A DNA stretch of 7,685 nucleotides from Campylobacteraceae bacterium (GTDB taxonomy: Bacteria > Campylobacterota > Campylobacteria > Campylobacterales > Sulfurovaceae), in contig JALSPE010000024.1 of the NCBI GenBank assembly GCA_026986085.1, positions 1 through 7,685 of the forward strand, written 5' to 3'. The notes under the pieces were generated by a model that worked only from the letters and a program-made list of their open reading frames with translations, did no database searches and was not told the origin of the DNA. Made by a program: the position numbers and the translations under genes. Each line of letters starts with the position of its first letter. Positions within the stretch are counted from its first letter, which is position 1. This document shows, in pieces, positions 5,578 through 7,685 of this stretch.

Positions 5578-6444
5578 ATGAAAGTTTCTTTAATTCAGAT
5601 GAGTTATCGTGGTAGTAAAGATAGGATGATTGGCGATATGGTTGCTAAAATAGAGGCTTTGGCAAAAGGTGGCTCTAGCCTTATTGTTTTGCAAGAGTTG
5701 CATCAAAGTGAGTATTTTTGTCAAAGTGAAGATACAAAGTTTTTTGATTATGCTAAAGATTTTAAGAGTGATGTAGAGTTTTGGGCTGAGGTTTCTCGTG
5801 TAAATAGCATTGTGCTTGTTGCTTCTCTTTTTGAACAAAGAGCGTCTGGGCTCTATCATAACACAGCAGTAGTTTTCGATAATGGCAAGGTTGCTGGTAA
5901 GTATAGAAAGATGCATATTCCTGACGACCCAGGATTTTATGAAAAGTTTTACTTTACGCCAGGAGATTTGGGTTTTGAGCCAATAGATACAAGTGTTGGC
6001 AGACTTGGGGTTTTGGTTTGCTGGGATCAGTGGTTTCCAGAAGCTGCTAGAATTATGGCACTAAAAGGGGCAGAGATTTTAATTTACCCAACAGCAATTG
6101 GTTGGTTTGATGAAGATAGCGAAGATGAAAAACAAAGGCAGTTAGATGCTTGGATAACTGTGCAAAGAGCCCACGCAATATCAAATGGCATACCATTAAT
6201 TAGTTGTAACAGATGTGGGTTTGAGAGTGATGAGAGTGGGGTAATAGATGGCATTAGATTTTGGGGTAATAGCTTTATTGCAGGAGCTCAAGGAGAGTTT
6301 TTAGCAAGAGCTAACAGCAGTGAGTGTGAATTAACTACCCAGATAGATTTAAATAATTCTAAAGAGGTTCGCGATATATGGCCATTTTTAAGAGATAGAA
6401 GGGTAGATTATTATAAAGATTTGTTAAAATTATATTGCGATTAA
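5578..6444 (+). CDS. aguB: N-carbamoylputrescine amidase
   Basis: A cytoplasmic carbon-nitrogen (nitrilase-superfamily) hydrolase of 288 aa, the usual length. It hydrolyses N-carbamoylputrescine to putrescine, CO2 and ammonia, the last step of the agmatine route to polyamines. The catalytic triad is visible: Glu40 in VLQELH, Lys111 in YRKMHIPDDPGFYEK, and Cys148 in VLVCWDQWFPEAAR. The KMHIPDDPGFYEKFYFTPGD block and the CWDQWFPE nucleophile elbow are typical of AguB rather than of other nitrilase branches. The ATG at 5578 follows TAGG by 7 nt. The globin gene begins 11 nt after its stop, so the two are probably cotranscribed. No agmatine deiminase (aguA) or arginine decarboxylase (speA) is in the window. 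A related amidase specificity is possible but less likely. Confidence 0.9.
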   Translation: MKVSLIQMSYRGSKDRMIGDMVAKIEALAKGGSSLIVLQELHQSEYFCQSEDTKFFDYAKDFKSDVEFWAEVSRVNSIVLVASLFEQRASGLYHNTAVVFDNGKVAGKYRKMHIPDDPGFYEKFYFTPGDLGFEPIDTSVGRLGVLVCWDQWFPEAARIMALKGAEILIYPTAIGWFDEDSEDEKQRQLDAWITVQRAHAISNGIPLISCNRCGFESDESGVIDGIRFWGNSFIAGAQGEFLARANSSECELTTQIDLNNSKEVRDIWPFLRDRRVDYYKDLLKLYCD

Positions 6445-6455
6445 AGGGAGATAGT

Positions 6456-6965
6456 GTGAGTTTGGGTATTTCAAATGTAGTTAAGGGTGAGGCTGTAGAT
6501 TTTAAAAACCCTCCAAAAGAGTTTTTAGAAGCTATTGGTGGAGCCGAAGGAATGAAAGAGTTGATGTATGATTTTTATGATAGGATTTACGAGAGTGAAA
6601 TAGCACACTACTTTCCTCAAGATGAAGATGAGTTTCAAAAGGTAAAAGAGAAAAATACACAATTTTTTATTCAAATTTGTGGCGGTCCAAAGGTTTACCA
6701 AGAAGATGCAAAAGAGCTTGATTTAAATGAGTATATGATTAGAATACACGACGACTTCTCTATTACAGAAAAATCAAGAGTTGAGTGGCTAGGAACAATG
6801 AGAGAGTCGCTAGAAGCCAAGGCAAAAGATGTTGATTTTAATTTAATAGAGGAGTTTTGGAACTATTTAGATAACTTTTCAAAGCTCACAGTAAATACCT
6901 TTAGCGACGGTAGCACATACTATGCATCTTTACTTGATAAGAGTGATAGCAGATTGGGGAATTAA
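6456..6965 (+). CDS. Group II truncated haemoglobin
   Basis: A 169-aa haem protein for O2 or NO chemistry in the cytoplasm. The 2-on-2 globin fold is clear: AIGGAEGMKEL (27-37), helix B FYDRIY (40-45) with the probable B10 tyrosine Tyr41, the CD region YFPQDED (52-58), FF at 70-71, GGPKVYQ (76-82), and the proximal histidine His98 in IRIHDDFSI. The G-helix RVEWLGTM (108-115) carries Trp111, the G8 Trp conserved in group II (trHbO-like) globins. The N-terminal 20 residues and the tail after about 150 extend beyond the core. I chose GTG 6456 because GGGAG (6446-6450) sits 5 nt before it; an upstream TTG at 6435 would overlap aguB and lacks such a site. NO detoxification would fit a neighbourhood of denitrification-type genes, but this is inference. 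Confidence 0.87.
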   Translation: MSLGISNVVKGEAVDFKNPPKEFLEAIGGAEGMKELMYDFYDRIYESEIAHYFPQDEDEFQKVKEKNTQFFIQICGGPKVYQEDAKELDLNEYMIRIHDDFSITEKSRVEWLGTMRESLEAKAKDVDFNLIEEFWNYLDNFSKLTVNTFSDGSTYYASLLDKSDSRLGN

Positions 6966-7114
6966 ATCCTAAATTTATAAAGAGTATTTTAAAATTTAAT
7001 AATAGATTTCTTGCAAAACTCAATGTAAACTAAAGATATGGGTTAGATTATATTATATTCATAAAATGGATATAAAAAATGGAAATTTTTTAAATAATTT
7101 TTTAAAAACTATGC
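6966..7114 (+). other. AT-rich spacer, no gene seen
   Basis: I find no coding sequence here. The only structures are AT-only inverted repeats (such as TAAATTT at 6970-6976 with 6992-6998) and short repeats around ATGGATATAAAAAATGG. No G/C-stem terminator follows the globin gene. Confidence 0.5.
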
Positions 7115-7120
7115 TATAAT
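7115..7120 (+). promoter_or_regulatory. Extended -10 promoter of the dodecin gene
   Basis: TATAAT preceded by TGC gives an extended -10 (TGnTATAAT, 7112-7120). The upstream sequence is rich in T and A tracts with no -35 consensus, as is usual for Campylobacterota sigma-70 promoters. Transcription would start near 7127, close to the Shine-Dalgarno AAAAGGA (7137-7143). Confidence 0.65.
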
Positions 7121-7149
7121 AGAGTATAAATTAAATAAAAGGATCAACA

Positions 7150-7353
7150 TTGTCAAAAGTTATAAAAGTAATTGAGGTTTTAGCCCAATCAGATGTTAGC
7201 TGGGAAGATGCAGCACAAAATGCTATTACGGAGGCTTCTAAAAGTGTTAGAAATATTAAATCAATCTATATTAAAGATAAGAGTGCTAAGGTTAAAGATA
7301 ATAAGATTGTGAAGTATAGAATTACAGCTAAAATATCTTTTTTGATAGATTAA
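7150..7353 (+). CDS. Dodecin-family small protein
   Basis: A 67-aa protein matching the dodecin fold, which assembles into a hollow dodecamer; classic members store flavin. The family line is plain: VIKVIEVLAQS, SWEDAAQNAITEAS (17-30), KSVRNIKS (31-38), a central strand, and DNKIVKYRITAKISF (50-64). In flavin-binding dodecins a Trp stacks on the isoalloxazine ring, in an IRWFEV-like segment. Here the aligned position is Ser38 (IKSIYI), and the usual Gln partner in the YQV segment is Arg57. This member therefore belongs to the Trp-lacking subgroup and may not hold flavin. It starts at TTG 7150, 6 nt after AAAAGGA. It has its own promoter and a hairpin plus T-run downstream (7438-7468). Confidence 0.87.
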   Translation: MSKVIKVIEVLAQSDVSWEDAAQNAITEASKSVRNIKSIYIKDKSAKVKDNKIVKYRITAKISFLID

Positions 7354-7383
7354 TTTTTTGTAACAATTAAAAGATTTAACTTT

Positions 7384-7406
7384 GGACTATCGAATTTATT
7401 CTAGAC
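7384..7406 (+). repeat. Palindromic repeat copy D (GGACTATCGAAT)
   Basis: GAAT (7392-7395) pairs with ATTC (7398-7401) around TT, and CTA (7387-7389) pairs with TAG (7402-7404) across a bulged TC. The sequence frame is the same as copy C at 154-176, with two base pairs exchanged. GGACTA (7384-7389) can also reach TAGTC (7428-7432) as an alternative fold. Confidence 0.55.
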
Positions 7407-7432
7407 TATAGCTACGAGTGAACTCTTTAGTC
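7404..7432 (+). repeat. Hairpin between palindromes D and F
   Basis: GACTA (7404-7408) pairs with TAGTC (7428-7432), with an inner GAG/CTC stem (7416-7418 with 7423-7425) and a TGAA loop. It corresponds in position to the hairpin at 117-143 at the left end, although the sequence differs. It shares G7404 with copy D, so the two stems compete. Confidence 0.4.
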
Positions 7433-7437
7433 AAATA

Positions 7438-7468
7438 GACGCGAATTAATTTATGTGTCCGTTTTTTT
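7438..7468 (+). terminator. Palindromic repeat copy F with T7 run, terminator of the dodecin gene
   Basis: GACGCG (7438-7443) pairs with TGTGTC (7454-7459), followed by CG and seven T (7462-7468) and more T-rich sequence. Two of the six pairs are G-U in plus-strand RNA and would be A-C mismatches in minus-strand RNA, so it should work for the plus strand. It lies 84 nt after the dodecin stop and before the convergent minus-strand gene. It is the fourth member of the palindrome family: its reverse complement begins GGACACATAAATTAATTCG. Confidence 0.55.
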
Positions 7469-7551
7469 GTTTTTAATAGTAGTTTATAGAATATTATAAA
7501 TTTTGTGAAAAATGCTAAGTTAAACTATTTAGTGAGTTAGAAAAGCAATAT

Positions 7552-7570
7552 TAATATAAATTTTATATTA
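7552..7570. repeat. AT-only perfect palindrome at the end of the minus-strand gene
   Basis: TAATATAAA (7552-7560) and its exact complement (7562-7570) surround one T. The right arm includes the stop codon of the minus-strand gene. With no G or C the hairpin is weak, and no useful T-run follows. The rest of 7469-7567 shows nothing else. Confidence 0.35.
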
Positions 7571-7685
7571 CTTCTTTAGGGCTCTATAGTATAACCCTAT
7601 GCTTGTGGCGTATTGTTTACTTGCGTTGTATCTTGTTATAACTCTATAGTTATGATTACCTAAATATACATCATAATTACTCTTA
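7568..7685 (-). CDS. C-terminal end of probable MltB-type lytic transglycosylase (partial)
   Basis: An open minus-strand frame enters from the right edge and ends at TAA (complement of 7568-7570), giving 38 residues. It contains NYRVITRYNASKQYATSIG followed by LYYRALKK. The pattern F/Y-R-x-I-x-R-Y-N-x-S-x-x-Y-A-x-x-x-x-L resembles the C-terminus of soluble or membrane-bound lytic murein transglycosylase B, which cleaves peptidoglycan with formation of 1,6-anhydro-muramic acid. The catalytic glutamate would be outside the window. The gene converges on the dodecin gene. The frame is well supported by its protein-like content; the family call is moderate because only the tail is seen. Confidence 0.6.
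   Translation of the reverse strand, partial: KSNYDVYLGNHNYRVITRYNASKQYATSIGLYYRALKK

Overview
The window is AT-rich (about one third G+C by eye) and gene-dense. It carries a long plus-strand operon with overlapping stops and starts, frequent GTG and TTG starts, and extended -10 promoters without clear -35 boxes. Together with the protein families, this points to a Campylobacterota (epsilonproteobacterial) chromosome, probably a free-living Sulfurimonas/Sulfurovum-like bacterium. The genus is inference only. I see no transposase, integrase, tRNA or CRISPR array.

Layout. Positions 1-206 contain no supported gene but several hairpins, two of them members of a palindromic repeat family. Positions 207-440 hold a probable promoter with a perfect 11-bp tandem operator-like repeat (two TTAACA boxes). 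This is followed by a leader of about 175 nt closed by a 15-bp perfect inverted repeat, with an internal 10-bp helix and a competing alternative helix. Positions 449-5441 form a seven-gene operon: a NosL-family protein with an extra N-terminal domain, a small membrane-anchored protein, an FtsX/LolC-type ABC permease, its LolD/MacB-type ATPase, an eight-helix Cys-rich membrane protein, a second membrane-anchored NosL-family protein, and a SafE/DsbD_2-type membrane protein. Neighbouring genes overlap or are 2 nt apart. Positions 5578-6965 form a second unit: N-carbamoylputrescine amidase followed by a group II truncated haemoglobin. A separate promoter drives a dodecin-like gene (7150-7353). Positions 7381-7468 hold another set of three hairpins, two from the same palindrome family, ending in a T-run. 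The window closes with the C-terminal end of a minus-strand gene resembling an MltB-type lytic transglycosylase.

How the genes may work together. NosL proteins are known periplasmic Cu(I)-binding chaperones for nitrous oxide reductase, normally working with NosD, NosF and NosY. Here the ABC transporter is instead of the FtsX/LolCDE/MacB type, and no nosZ, nosD or nosY is present. The same C-P-x-C-x-M pattern occurs in the first NosL and in the eight-helix membrane protein, and further Cys/Met motifs occur in the second NosL and the SafE-like protein. My inference is a periplasmic Cu(I) or thiol-redox delivery assembly with an ATP-driven mechanotransmission step. This is the best candidate for an undescribed system here, and its regulated, structured leader is the second.
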